Positions 16,589 to 25,496 of a stretch of 49,373 bases of DNA are shown one piece after another. Numbering within the stretch: the stretch's first letter is position 1; the number at the start of each line of letters is the position of its first letter. The translations under genes were made by a program, and so were the position numbers. A model generated the notes under the pieces. The model worked only from the letters and a program-made list of their open reading frames with translations, was not told the origin of the DNA and did no database searches. Location: the NCBI GenBank assembly GCA_964403505.1, contig CAYOFP010000016.1, positions 1 to 49,373 of the forward strand, written 5' to 3'. The stretch comes from CAKSEI01 sp964403505. Its GTDB lineage: Bacteria > Bacillota > Clostridia > Oscillospirales > CAG-272.

Positions 16589-16900
16589 TCAGAGCTTCAG
16601 ATCGATCTCTACGCCTGCGGGGAGTTCAAGACCCATGATAGCGTCCACAGCATCTTTGGACGGCTTGACAAGGTCTATGAGTCTCTTGTGTGTGCGCAGC
16701 TCAAACTGCTCACGGCTGTCCTTGTACTTGTGGACAGCACGAAGAATCGTGACAATTTCCCGTTCAGTGGGAAGCGGAATGGGACCTGCTACCGTGCAGT
16801 TGAATCTTTTTGCCGCCTCAACGATCTTCTCTGCCGCAGCATCGACGAGAGTGTGATCGTAACTCTTGAGTCTGATTCTTACGTTACCCTTGGTTGCCAT
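16589..16900 (-). CDS. rpsJ: 30S ribosomal protein S10
   Basis: uS10, 103 residues; besides its 30S role it pairs with NusB in antitermination. MATKGNVRIRLKSYDHTLVD and the block GPIPLPTEREIVTILR are diagnostic. The ATG at 16900 has GGAGG seven bases upstream; an in-frame reading extends 58 codons further but that part belongs to the untranslated leader. It is the first gene of the operon. Confidence 0.98.
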   Translation of the reverse strand: MATKGNVRIRLKSYDHTLVDAAAEKIVEAAKRFNCTVAGPIPLPTEREIVTILRAVHKYKDSREQFELRTHKRLIDLVKPSKDAVDAIMGLELPAGVEIDLKL

Positions 16901-17181
16901 TGATTTTCCTCCTATTAAAAAGTTTTCTGTTCTGCCGACATGCAGAACCTTAAAATAGGTCCGGCAGTTTTGACACATCGTCGGGTGTTTCCTTCGCCAA
17001 CGAAATTTAACGGAACCTGCAAAATGCAGGATCCGGCTGCATGCGGTGCGTAAACGCAGACAGCGTTCTGCCACCGCAAGCTGACTTTGTCATGCCTGCC
17101 ATCGCCCGTTTATCGGACATACTCCACGGAAGTTACCGGCGTGTCTGCGCCGCAATCTCCCGCTTCTTCGCACATCAAGCT
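16901..17181 (-). promoter_or_regulatory. Structured 5' leader of the S10 operon
   Basis: About 280 bases of leader lie between the consensus promoter and rpsJ. It is much richer in G+C than the promoter region. At least three hairpins can be drawn: GCGGTG/CACCGC with an inner AACGC/GCGTT stem (17043-17077), CCTGCA/TGCAGG extended by CGGA/TCCG (about 17011-17036), and a perfect 7-bp GTTCTGC/GCAGAAC stem just upstream of the ribosome binding site (16929-16948). A ribosomal-protein autoregulatory leader is likely by analogy with other S10 operons, but no known motif was matched. Confidence 0.55.
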
Positions 17182-17186
17182 TTCCA

Positions 17187-17215
17187 ATTATATAACAGTT
17201 TCCCTTTAATGTCAA
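17187..17215 (-). promoter_or_regulatory. Consensus sigma-A promoter of the S10-spc-alpha operon
   Basis: On the minus strand TTGACA (17210-17215) and TATAAT (17187-17192) are separated by exactly 17 bases. Both hexamers are perfect consensus, as expected for the strongest housekeeping operon. Confidence 0.92.
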
Positions 17216-17370
17216 GGCTTTTCAGCCATTTTATTGTTATTTACAAATTATTTACATTTATTCAACTCCATATTGTGGAAAACCGAAATAAGAGCACAAG
17301 ATATTGAATATGCACACGTCCATTAATCGTCATTTTTTGTCATATCTGTCGAAAAAATATAAATAATGTA

Positions 17371-17399
17371 TTGACATGGCTAAAAATGTGTGTTATTAT
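17371..17399 (+). promoter_or_regulatory. Sigma-A promoter of the AbrB-like gene
   Basis: TTGACA (17371-17376), 17 bases, TATTAT (17394-17399), followed 40 bases later by the AbrB-like start. It diverges from the S10 promoter about 155 bases away. Confidence 0.85.
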
Positions 17400-17438
17400 A
17401 TACTTACGGAATATTTTAACGAAAAAGAGGTGAATCAA

Positions 17439-17681
17439 ATGAAAGCAACAGGTTTTGTAAAACAGATCGACGATATGGGACGTGTAGTTGTTCCCAAGGA
17501 GATAAAAAAGAAGATGAATCTTGAAAACAGAGATTATCTTGAAGTTTTTGTAAATGGTGATGAGATTATCCTGAAAAAATATCAGCCCGGATGCATCTTT
17601 TGCGGCGAGGTCGGCGATGTGCACAACTTCAAAGGCAAGCTCATCTGCCCCATCTGCATCTCCCAGCTTACAGATGTGTGA
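17439..17681 (+). CDS. AbrB/SpoVT-type transition regulator with CxxC pairs
   Basis: A small DNA-binding protein of 80 residues. Residues 1-48 are a typical swapped-hairpin AbrB domain: MKATGFVKQIDDMGRVVVPKEI, then LEVFVNGDEIILKKY. Residues 51-75 carry CIFC and CPIC, likely a small zinc-binding dimer or multimer module, replacing the C-terminal domain of Bacillus AbrB. The family represses or activates stationary-phase and sporulation genes. The ATG at 17439 follows AAAGAGGTG at a good distance; earlier in-frame starts lie within or upstream of the promoter -10. It is monocistronic and ends at a strong hairpin. Its targets are unknown. Confidence 0.9.
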   Translation: MKATGFVKQIDDMGRVVVPKEIKKKMNLENRDYLEVFVNGDEIILKKYQPGCIFCGEVGDVHNFKGKLICPICISQLTDV

Positions 17682-17702
17682 TAAAATATGCGGAATCTTT
17701 AT

Positions 17703-17742
17703 GCGAGGGTGGAACTTTTTAAACAAAAAGTTCCACCCTCGC
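17703..17742. terminator. Terminator hairpin after the AbrB-like gene (repeat module A)
   Basis: A perfect 18-bp stem, GCGAGGGTGG...CCACCCTCGC, with the inner part ACTTTTT/AAAAAGT and a four-base AAAC loop. Because the stem ends in T and A runs it can work on both strands. It is the first unit of the composite repeat at this locus. Confidence 0.75.
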
Positions 17743-18207
17743 ACCCCTTCAAAAACTTTTATTAGGGTAATTTATATCCTACAGAGAAAAACGGTATTAA
17801 CAGATACCGTTTTTTGATGCCATTCCATCTCTGTCGCCTAAAAACCTTCCCCTATATAAGTTTTTATTAGGGCGTGGGGGTACACTTTTTTCAAAAAGTG
17901 TACCCCCACAAAACTTACGCACACAGCAAACAAGGGAGAACCCCTGACGGAGGGTTCTCCCTCTTTTGCGCCATGCGCAAAATTCAATCACTCCCGCGCT
18001 TTGGATAGGCACAAGTGTTTCGCCGTCTGCGAACGGCGACTAGGGCTACTCGCCCTTGACCCGGCCGCTTTTTGAAAAAGGAACGCAAAAACTTTTAGAA
18101 AGAGTTACATCTATGTCGCTAATAATATCTCAGCGCAAGACAAGTCTTGTGCCCATAAAAGTTTTTGAAGGGGTATGGGGGACACTCTTTTCAAAAAGTG
18201 TCCCCCA
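17703..18207. repeat. Composite intergenic repeat, copy 1 (A-B-A-C-D-A)
   Basis: About 500 bases without a credible gene between the convergent ends of the AbrB-like gene and a permease gene. Modules in order: hairpin A (17703-17742); palindromic unit B (17780-17835, core ACGGTAT/ATACCGT); hairpin A (17874-17909, GTGGGGGTACAC stem); unit C (about 17933-18120, with GGGAGAACC/GGTTCTCCC, TTTTGCGC/GCGCAAAA and CGCCGT/ACGGCG hairpins); palindrome D (18133-18152, GCGCAAGAC/GTCTTGTGC); hairpin A (about 18176-18207). C-D-A is closely repeated at 31212-31490. The last hairpin can also terminate the permease operon. Confidence 0.85.
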
Positions 18208-18232
18208 CATAAATTCACAAATAAATTTCGCC

Positions 18233-19225
18233 TTAATCTGCTGTAAGACCGGATCTCTCGATACCTGTTACAAGATATCTCTGACCGAAAAGGTAGAGTA
18301 TGATTAAAGGTGCGATGATCAGCAGCGAGGCCGCTGCGCTTGTCGCTCCGCCGGACGCCGAAGCTGCGTAGAGCTCGCCCGACATGAAGTTTGACAGCAT
18401 CAGTACCTTTGTATTGGTAAAGAAGACTCCGCTGTAGAAGTAGTCCGTCCATTGCCATGAAAATGCAAACAGGAAAACTGTTATCATCATAGGCACGGAT
18501 ATCGGCAGAATGATGGTAAAGAATGTTCTGAACACACCCGAGCCATCGATATAAGCCGATTCCTCGAGCTCATCGGGAATACCCTTAAAGAACTGCCGCA
18601 ACATAAAGATGTATAGACCGTTTCTGTATGCAAGTCCCGTAAGTGACAACATTATCAATGGAACGAAGGTGTTTAAGAACGAAGGGGTTTTGCCCAGAAT
18701 AAGCTTGAGGATACCGAATATATCAAAGTATCTGAATCTCATATACATTGCAAAGCGCAGTGTATTATGAGGTACTATCATCGTAAATATAACGATAGCG
18801 AATAAGAGACCGTTACCCTTAAACTTATATTTTGCTAAGCCATATGCCACAAAGCAGCATATAAACGTCTGCAATACCGCTGTCACCGCCGAGATCATCA
18901 GGGTATTGAACATCGCCTTAAAATAACCCTTAGAGATGATAATGTACCTGTACCTATCAAGGGTCGGATACTTCGGGATAAGCTTAACTGTCGTATCGAC
19001 AAGATCCTGTCCGCTCATAAAGGAAGACGAGATCTTCGTAAAGAAGGGATAAAGTATGACATAGGATATACCGAGTAAAAGAACGAATCGGAAGATATAC
19101 CATATCAGATTGACAACGAATGTGCCGCTTAAATACTTTATCTTGAACCTTTCCCATGCGGAGGTACGCTCGAAATCAACCTTTATCTTGTTCTTGGTTT
19201 CTTTCATTATCTTTGTTTCATTCAT
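18233..19225 (-). CDS. Carbohydrate ABC transporter permease (MalG-like), fourth permease of operon
   Basis: Inner-membrane permease of a carbohydrate importer, about 330 residues with six membrane helices. The EAA loop that contacts the ATPase is ESAYIDGSGVFRTFFTIILPISVP (in two parts). The start at 19225 is nine bases from AGGAGG; an ATG at 19231 is only three bases away and less likely. It is the last gene of the seven-gene operon and pairs with the upstream MalF-like permease. It is followed by a repeat hairpin. The substrate is unknown. Confidence 0.9.
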   Translation of the reverse strand: MNETKIMKETKNKIKVDFERTSAWERFKIKYLSGTFVVNLIWYIFRFVLLLGISYVILYPFFTKISSSFMSGQDLVDTTVKLIPKYPTLDRYRYIIISKGYFKAMFNTLMISAVTAVLQTFICCFVAYGLAKYKFKGNGLLFAIVIFTMIVPHNTLRFAMYMRFRYFDIFGILKLILGKTPSFLNTFVPLIMLSLTGLAYRNGLYIFMLRQFFKGIPDELEESAYIDGSGVFRTFFTIILPISVPMMITVFLFAFSWQWTDYFYSGVFFTNTKVLMLSNFMSGELYAASASGGATSAAASLLIIAPLIILYLFGQRYLVTGIERSGLTAD

Positions 19226-19244
19226 AATCATGTACCTCCTTTCC

Positions 19245-20213
19245 TTAGTCTCTGCGCTGATAGAATATGTACGTTGACAGCACCGCCGCCACGACACCTA
19301 TTACCGCAATAACGAGTATGAAATATATCCACGACATCGCCGCCGACCGGACATTACCGCCGGTGGTCGAGTAAACATCGCTTATATATGACATGACCTG
19401 GTTTTTACTCGATGTAAACGAGTCGATAACCGTGTAAACAGTATTGACGAGGATCATCGGAGATATCATCGGGAATGTTATCTTCCAGAATGTTTCCCAT
19501 GTCGTCGCACCGTCGATCGAACAGGACTCATATATCGCAGGGGATATCGACTGAAGTCCCGCTAAGAATATAAGCATCTGAACGCCCGACTGGTTTATGA
19601 TATCATAAACGCTGTTTACAAGATCCGTGACGTATTTTACCAGTCCCGTACCGACCTTCATGCTCGAGAACAGCATCTCGATATCCATTGTGGATATGAT
19701 CTGCGAGACGCCCTCTGACGCATCCTCTGTCGCTCCGGTATCAATACCCTCTGTCGTATTCATGTTATCGAGCAGTTTATTCGCCGTATCCATTTTGTCG
19801 ACAAGACCCGTACAAAGGATGACAGGAACGAAGAATATCGCTCTGAATACGGCGCGTCCCATCATCTTCTGATTCAAAAGGACCGCCATGAACAGTGAGA
19901 ATATTACGATCGCAGGGATGTTAATGATAAGCGATTTGATTCCAGTCACGAGTGTCTGTACAAACGTCGTATCCGAGAACAAAGCGTAGCTGTAATTATC
20001 AAGTCCCACGAACTCCAACGTATATCCGCCGTATTTAGCGACGCTGAATGAGTTGAAGCTGACCCATATCGAATTATATACGATAGGAATATATATCAGC
20101 GCAAGTCCGATGATGAAAGGGAGGACAAAAATCCATCCTGCGCGCTGTTTTTTTGACTGTAAGGATGCTCCGCCCTTTTTCTTGGGCGCCGCATTTTTTG
20201 CTGCAGTTGTCAT
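19245..20213 (-). CDS. Sugar ABC transporter permease (MalF-like), third permease of operon
   Basis: A permease of 322 residues. After a basic N-terminus (about 1-25) come six membrane helices. Between the early helices there is an unusually long external loop (about residues 130-200; KMDTANKLLDNMNTTEGID and onward), acidic and Thr-rich. The EAA motif is ESCSIDGATTWETFWKITFP. It starts 17 bases after the DUF5696 gene and lies 19 bases before its partner permease, so the pair is cotranscribed. The long loop could touch the binding protein or the DUF5696 partner; this is inference. Confidence 0.9.
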   Translation of the reverse strand: MTTAAKNAAPKKKGGASLQSKKQRAGWIFVLPFIIGLALIYIPIVYNSIWVSFNSFSVAKYGGYTLEFVGLDNYSYALFSDTTFVQTLVTGIKSLIINIPAIVIFSLFMAVLLNQKMMGRAVFRAIFFVPVILCTGLVDKMDTANKLLDNMNTTEGIDTGATEDASEGVSQIISTMDIEMLFSSMKVGTGLVKYVTDLVNSVYDIINQSGVQMLIFLAGLQSISPAIYESCSIDGATTWETFWKITFPMISPMILVNTVYTVIDSFTSSKNQVMSYISDVYSTTGGNVRSAAMSWIYFILVIAVIGVVAAVLSTYIFYQRRD

Positions 20214-20229
20214 TTTTTCTCTCCTTTCC

Positions 20230-23200
20230 TCAATCTATTCTTACGAAGCTGTTTGCTTCGAGACTTACGCCATCCTCTGTCATAACAGAGAATTCATTGT
20301 AGTTAATATAGAATGTAGCGCCGTTCGAGTAGGTGATCCTGACGATCGTTCCGATGTCGACCGCAACAGTCGATGCTATCTCACTCGTCGTTTCATCCCC
20401 CGCAGAAGCCGTCTCCTCCTCTGTGAGAACCTCACCGAATTTTGAGAGGACCCATTCAGCTCTCTTCGCACGCAGAGCCTTCTTTTCTGCCTCTTCCTTC
20501 TTCTTCTGAGCGGCTGCTTCTGCCTCTGCATCGGCGACTGCCTGTGCATTCTTATATTCCTCGTCGGTGAGCTGTCTCTCACCTGCGATAAACTCGTGAT
20601 TTACGATCTTTTCGGTCTGGAGATCACCTAAGACCTCATTCATTGTGTTATATGTCTTTATGAGGTCATCCTTCCATATCTTAAACGATACAGAATAGTA
20701 CTTATTCAGATCGTCATCCTCCTTCAGCTTGGAAAGATTCTGATATGACAGGATATAATAGGGGTTCGAGCCGTTTTCTATCATCTTTAAAAGCTCATAT
20801 CCCGAGTCGCTTGCCATATTGGTAGCACTTCCCGCATACTGCTTGTAACCGTGGAGCACGAGCGCCGTAAACGGAACCGAGTGCGACGCCATCGCATAAC
20901 GGCTGGAGTCGAGCGAAACATTCAGTATATGGTCGATATGCTTGATGGAGTAAGCGTTACCGCCGTCCGCCATAACATTTCCGTAGTCCTCACCGACCTG
21001 CTTCAGAACATTTTCGATATAGACTTTTGAGTCGTTTCTGTCGTACGGATCTTTCCGATCGAAATCAGAGTTCAGGTCAGATGCCAACGTAGAAACGGAG
21101 ATATTCTTGGAGCCGAGCGCCGAATACTCCTCATTAAAGTTCTCATATATTGCCGAAACAGACGGAGCCGACACTGCAATAAGACCGGTCATCTGGAACG
21201 ACTGATATATAGCGCTGTACGAACGCTTCTGCGTGTAACGGGAGTCGATGGTCTTGATCGCCTGCTTTTTCATGCTGAATCCGTCAAACGCAGCAGTCTT
21301 CTTGATATACATGAAGTCGAAATCAGGATAGACCTCAAAATTGTTTTCGTCTGCATATTCGAGGAATTCCTTGTAACCGGAATTTCCACCGACCTTCTTT
21401 TCAAACTTTACATGATAGGGACTGGTGGATACCATACCTCCGTTTGTAAAGCCCGTCAGACGGTACTTGATATTCTTAATACCGCTCTCACTCAGCTCGC
21501 TGTACATCGTCTTAAGATCGTCGAATGTAGTGAGCGGAGTTTTCACCGTTACCGGAATGGAGAGGACAGTATCCTCTGTATCTACCGTACCGAAAGATTC
21601 GACGTAAAGAGGCAGATCCTCATCTATATCATCCTTTGTAAGCTGTGTTATCTCTCCTCTTGATTCGAGATAGTGCTGATATGCCTTCGCCATACCAACA
21701 TATGTGGACTCGTAATACTTGTCATCGAGCTTTTCCTCATATGAGGGATCGGCGAGCATGTAGAAACGGAGCGTGTAATTTCCGGTATACTTACGTTTGC
21801 TGAGCACCGTGTAGCTTGAGTTACCGCCGACCGAAAGTGAGCTCGACAGATCGTATGTATCCGACGCACGGGGAGTGAATGTGGTATAGACCGAATTGTA
21901 CTTACTCGTTACCGAGCCGCCGTGATCTGATGTGATGGTAGCGACCGAGTCGCCCTCCTCGATTATCGCAAAATAACCGGTTCTCTCGGTCTGACCCGTA
22001 GGTCTTGTACCCTTGATCGTCTTGCCGGATATGGAGTCGACATACTCGTATGTCTCCATCTCCACCCAATTCTGCGTTGTTCCGAATACAGGCAGGCGCA
22101 TGACCTCCTGATTTGCACCGGATATCTCGTGATATGCATAGTCAATACCGTAAACTCTACCGGATATCGTATACCTCGTACCGAGGACATCCTGATTCTC
22201 TATCGTCGCACCCGAGCCGTCTGGGATGAATGTGTATCCCTCGTAATCATCGCTCGATGCGCCGAAATACGGAAGGATGGATACTGTCTGAAGCTTGTAG
22301 TTATCCTCATCGTATCTGATACCGCTTGCAGCGAGACGCACGGTCATGGTACCGTCCTCGCACAATGTATACTCAAGAGCTAACTTAAAGAGTGCAGGTG
22401 CGGCATCATTTCCTTCATAGTTTGTCATAAGGTGATCATCGTTCATATCGTCGTAGGTATAATCCTTTGCCCACGACTTTATGACTCCTTCGACGAGAGT
22501 GAGCTCTCGGTCAGAGGCATCCAAGTCGAACGAATAGACTGCCATCTCACTTGTTATCGGATAAGTATTTAACATATCCTGTTTCTGAGCCTCGGTCTTT
22601 GTCTCGTCGTTTTGATCCTGAAGGATATAGTAGGATAAGAGCCTATCGCGGTCCTTCTCATCCTCAACCTTGTTCAGGATAAGCTCCTCAAAACGGGATC
22701 TTTCTATCAGACGGGGAACGAGCTTTCTCGCCTCCTCGCGTCCCATCGAATACTCGACACGCAGACCGTTTTTGATATACTTGACCTTTATCTGTTTTCT
22801 CTGACAAGCCTCAATATATGAGTTCATTGTCTTTGTCGTACCGTTGTCGTCATATGTCAGGATCACCTGAGAGAGCAACTCGTTTTTGGTATCAATCGTT
22901 GACGCGGTGCCTTTATTCGCCACGTCATACGGGTTGGTCAGAAGCAACTCTCCCGTGGTATCGTTGCGCCATATTATCTCACCCGAGAAGGTATCGCAAT
23001 ACAGCGTAGAACCAAAGCTCGATATAGACACGTTCTCGCCTGTCTTGATGCCGTCCTTTATGACCTGCAGCTTTTCGGCAGCTGTCTCATGAGTATATGC
23101 CGGGTTCGTGTAATCGGGCAGTTCTTCCTCTTCTTCCTCTTCCTCCGCGTCGCCTGCCGCATCATCACCGGCTGTTTCGTCGGCTGCGGATTCCGAGTCT

Positions 23201-23313
23201 GTTATTTCTTCTTCATCTGCGAGTACATCAAAGGTGAAAAGCCCGAATACCATGGAAAGCACCATGATAAGCGCCACAAGTGATGAAACAAGGTTTAATA
23301 ATCTGCGATTCAT
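20230..23313 (-). CDS. Large secreted DUF5696-type protein of the uptake operon
   Basis: An exported protein of 1027 residues. The signal peptide is residues 1-32 (MNRRLLNLVSSLVALIMVLS... ending DVLA), with no lipobox cysteine. A very acidic linker (about 33-68) follows. The body contains a beta-rich domain (about 75-530, with FIPDGSGATIENQ) and a likely TIM-barrel-like region (about 600-900; YVESFGTVDTEDTVLS, VYPDFDFMYIKK, MADGGNAYSIKHIDHIL, LVLHGYKQYAG). A charged coiled coil (about 945-985) precedes a C-terminal beta domain. This layout resembles the DUF5696 family encoded with sugar ABC transporters. A glycan-handling role is inferred; no catalytic pair was identified. Confidence 0.75.
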   Translation of the reverse strand: MNRRLLNLVSSLVALIMVLSMVFGLFTFDVLADEEEITDSESAADETAGDDAAGDAEEEEEEEELPDYTNPAYTHETAAEKLQVIKDGIKTGENVSISSFGSTLYCDTFSGEIIWRNDTTGELLLTNPYDVANKGTASTIDTKNELLSQVILTYDDNGTTKTMNSYIEACQRKQIKVKYIKNGLRVEYSMGREEARKLVPRLIERSRFEELILNKVEDEKDRDRLLSYYILQDQNDETKTEAQKQDMLNTYPITSEMAVYSFDLDASDRELTLVEGVIKSWAKDYTYDDMNDDHLMTNYEGNDAAPALFKLALEYTLCEDGTMTVRLAASGIRYDEDNYKLQTVSILPYFGASSDDYEGYTFIPDGSGATIENQDVLGTRYTISGRVYGIDYAYHEISGANQEVMRLPVFGTTQNWVEMETYEYVDSISGKTIKGTRPTGQTERTGYFAIIEEGDSVATITSDHGGSVTSKYNSVYTTFTPRASDTYDLSSSLSVGGNSSYTVLSKRKYTGNYTLRFYMLADPSYEEKLDDKYYESTYVGMAKAYQHYLESRGEITQLTKDDIDEDLPLYVESFGTVDTEDTVLSIPVTVKTPLTTFDDLKTMYSELSESGIKNIKYRLTGFTNGGMVSTSPYHVKFEKKVGGNSGYKEFLEYADENNFEVYPDFDFMYIKKTAAFDGFSMKKQAIKTIDSRYTQKRSYSAIYQSFQMTGLIAVSAPSVSAIYENFNEEYSALGSKNISVSTLASDLNSDFDRKDPYDRNDSKVYIENVLKQVGEDYGNVMADGGNAYSIKHIDHILNVSLDSSRYAMASHSVPFTALVLHGYKQYAGSATNMASDSGYELLKMIENGSNPYYILSYQNLSKLKEDDDLNKYYSVSFKIWKDDLIKTYNTMNEVLGDLQTEKIVNHEFIAGERQLTDEEYKNAQAVADAEAEAAAQKKKEEAEKKALRAKRAEWVLSKFGEVLTEEETASAGDETTSEIASTVAVDIGTIVRITYSNGATFYINYNEFSVMTEDGVSLEANSFVRID

Positions 23314-23327
23314 GACTTTTCTCCTTT

Positions 23328-25484
23328 CTATACTCTGTATGAGATCTCTGTAATAATATTTGAAACGAACATGATCATCTTAGTCACCAATGTCGAGAAC
23401 AGTATGCCCAAGAACATGATAACTCCCATACCCACGATGGTTCCTATGCAGGTAATGATATTCTTACCGAGCGAGTAATCATGAGTTATCATACATCCAA
23501 AGAATATGAGCAGTCCGACCCATACCCACATAACTCCTGTTAACAGGCTGATGAATCCCGCCTCATTCTGTGCGAGAATATGAGTGAGCAGAGTCGCCGG
23601 TATCATAAGCATGGGGATCGGCGTAAGCGCATAACAGGTTGCCTTGAATATATCGGAAAAGCTTCCCTCGCCCTCCATGAGCGTCGTCAGACACCAGTTC
23701 GCCGTACACCAGAGAATTACCGGTACCACGACTGAAGCCAACTGCACAAGCAGACTATCCATGGACGATGTCGGATTGAATATATAACCCTGACCGATGC
23801 CGTTATAAGCAAAGGCGAGCACAGCAAGTGCTAAGTAGAACAGCGCACCGCCAATAGAACCTCGGTTTTCATGCTTCAGATCCCAGAATCCGTCAAACGG
23901 ATGCATGATCAAATGGAATGCATACAGTATATACTTGCCGAAATTCTTTTTTTCTCCCGATGTCGCAACTCTCTTGTTGACCTTTGCGGCATAACCGAAG
24001 AATTTAGCGAGTCCGACACAAAGAGCGATAATGAATATCGGTATAGTAATGACCCATTTCTCGACCCAACTCTTACGCTTCATCTTGAATGCGTCGGAAT
24101 AATCGCTCGTGTCATAGCAGTAGCGGAAGTATTCCATGGCGCCGTCCCAGTCGCCGCTTCTGTAAGCCGCCTTACCGAGTCCGACATATGCTGCGTCAAA
24201 GTTGTTGTTTCTCTGAAGTATCGCCTGCCAATAGCTTGCCGCCTCGTCATACCGGCGGTCGTTATTTGCAGCAATCGCCTCGATCAGCGTATCGCCGTAG
24301 TCGGTTCTCGAATATACGGTGAACGCATTCATAACAGAGTCAAGCGCTAAGAGCTTTTCACCCTGATATTCAATGCCCACGCAGTTCTTGAGGTTGCCAA
24401 GCTGTGTGCCGATATCGCCGAAGGCAAACAGCAGCTCACCGTTCAGATCATATGTAAAGATACGGCTTCTCTTTTGGTCGATGATCGACCATGTTCCTTC
24501 AACGCCAAGTGCGGCGTCTACAATAGTGGACGCACCGTGAACCTGGTCGTTTTTCGCCATTCCCTCACTCTTTACCTTAACTTCACCTGAGGGAGGATAG
24601 AATCCGTTACGGCGCATGATGTCGTCGCCTGCAGAGTTATATTTCCTGACCGGTGCGTAATCGCCCGAGGTCGAGCCACCCTCGATGGCAGACTGCTGCT
24701 TCTCCTCGTCAATGGAGGATGTCGTAGCATATACAAATCCGTCGTCATCGATTGCGATATTATTATATTCCGTAGAAATATAGGATACGCTGTTTGCCTT
24801 CTGCTCCTCGGTCTGGAATCTTCTCCAGAAGAGCTGGAATGCATTATACGTTACCTTCTGTGCTCCGACAAATCCGGAGAACGTGCCGTCAACATCGAGC
24901 GCTATGATGCCCTCATAGGTCGTAGCAGAAACGACATACATTCTTCCCGCCTTGTCTGCGGCAATCGCTACCGGCATATATACGTCATCGTCATCAAACG
25001 AGTCGGATACCGGCTCCTCAAAGCGAGAAACGAATTCACACTTCTTCGTGACGGGGTCGTATTTCTTGAATACAAGTATTCTCTTTGCTCCCGTATCTGC
25101 GACATATATCTTGTCGCCCGTTACGCAAAGGCCCTTTGCTCCCATCAGAGTATCATTGATGCCCTGATCGTTAACAAAAGAATTAAGCTCGTAAATGAAT
25201 TTATAATATTTATCGAGAATGACGATCCTGTTATTATTCGGATCGGCAATGTAAACATTGCCCTCATCGTCGGTCACGATATCGGTAGGCTCGTTCAAAG
25301 GATTCTTCAATCCCATATAATCAGAATCGACAAGCCTGTCAGGCGAAAAGCCATCCGGAGAGGCAAGCTGCTCACCCGATATCGAATAGGTATACGATTC
25401 ATATGATGCCGCAAAGCACTCGAGCGTGCCGAGGAGCATAATAAGAACGATACATAAGGAGGCTATTCTTGCAATTTTCTTCAT
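23328..25484 (-). CDS. NHL-repeat / TPR / Yip1-domain membrane protein
   Basis: A modular protein of 718 residues. It has a signal peptide (1-25), then NHL-type beta-propeller repeats (about 55-400) with the recurring GNVYIADPNNNRIVILDKY and DKIYVADTGAKRILVFKKY pattern. A TPR-like pair (about 415-470; YVGLGKAAYRSGDWDGAMEYF) leads to a membrane helix (about 485-505) and a Yip1-like five-helix domain (about 530-715; LTTLMEGEGSFSDIFKATCYALTPIPML). The propeller should be outside the cell. It sits between two permease genes of the same operon, so a scaffold or sensor role in uptake is possible but unproven. Confidence 0.85.
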   Translation of the reverse strand: MKKIARIASLCIVLIMLLGTLECFAASYESYTYSISGEQLASPDGFSPDRLVDSDYMGLKNPLNEPTDIVTDDEGNVYIADPNNNRIVILDKYYKFIYELNSFVNDQGINDTLMGAKGLCVTGDKIYVADTGAKRILVFKKYDPVTKKCEFVSRFEEPVSDSFDDDDVYMPVAIAADKAGRMYVVSATTYEGIIALDVDGTFSGFVGAQKVTYNAFQLFWRRFQTEEQKANSVSYISTEYNNIAIDDDGFVYATTSSIDEEKQQSAIEGGSTSGDYAPVRKYNSAGDDIMRRNGFYPPSGEVKVKSEGMAKNDQVHGASTIVDAALGVEGTWSIIDQKRSRIFTYDLNGELLFAFGDIGTQLGNLKNCVGIEYQGEKLLALDSVMNAFTVYSRTDYGDTLIEAIAANNDRRYDEAASYWQAILQRNNNFDAAYVGLGKAAYRSGDWDGAMEYFRYCYDTSDYSDAFKMKRKSWVEKWVITIPIFIIALCVGLAKFFGYAAKVNKRVATSGEKKNFGKYILYAFHLIMHPFDGFWDLKHENRGSIGGALFYLALAVLAFAYNGIGQGYIFNPTSSMDSLLVQLASVVVPVILWCTANWCLTTLMEGEGSFSDIFKATCYALTPIPMLMIPATLLTHILAQNEAGFISLLTGVMWVWVGLLIFFGCMITHDYSLGKNIITCIGTIVGMGVIMFLGILFSTLVTKMIMFVSNIITEISYRV

Positions 25485-25496
25485 CTCTATACCTCC

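Noticed and set aside
16589..17074. A longer, 161-residue version of S10.
   Set aside because: The extra 58 codons lie in the structured leader, no S10 has such an extension, and GGAGG sits just before the ATG at 16900.
19245..19297. Overlap of the fourth permease with the end of the third.
   Set aside because: It only appears if a far upstream start is chosen; with the ATG at 19225 there is a normal 19-base gap, so no fusion or frameshift is needed.
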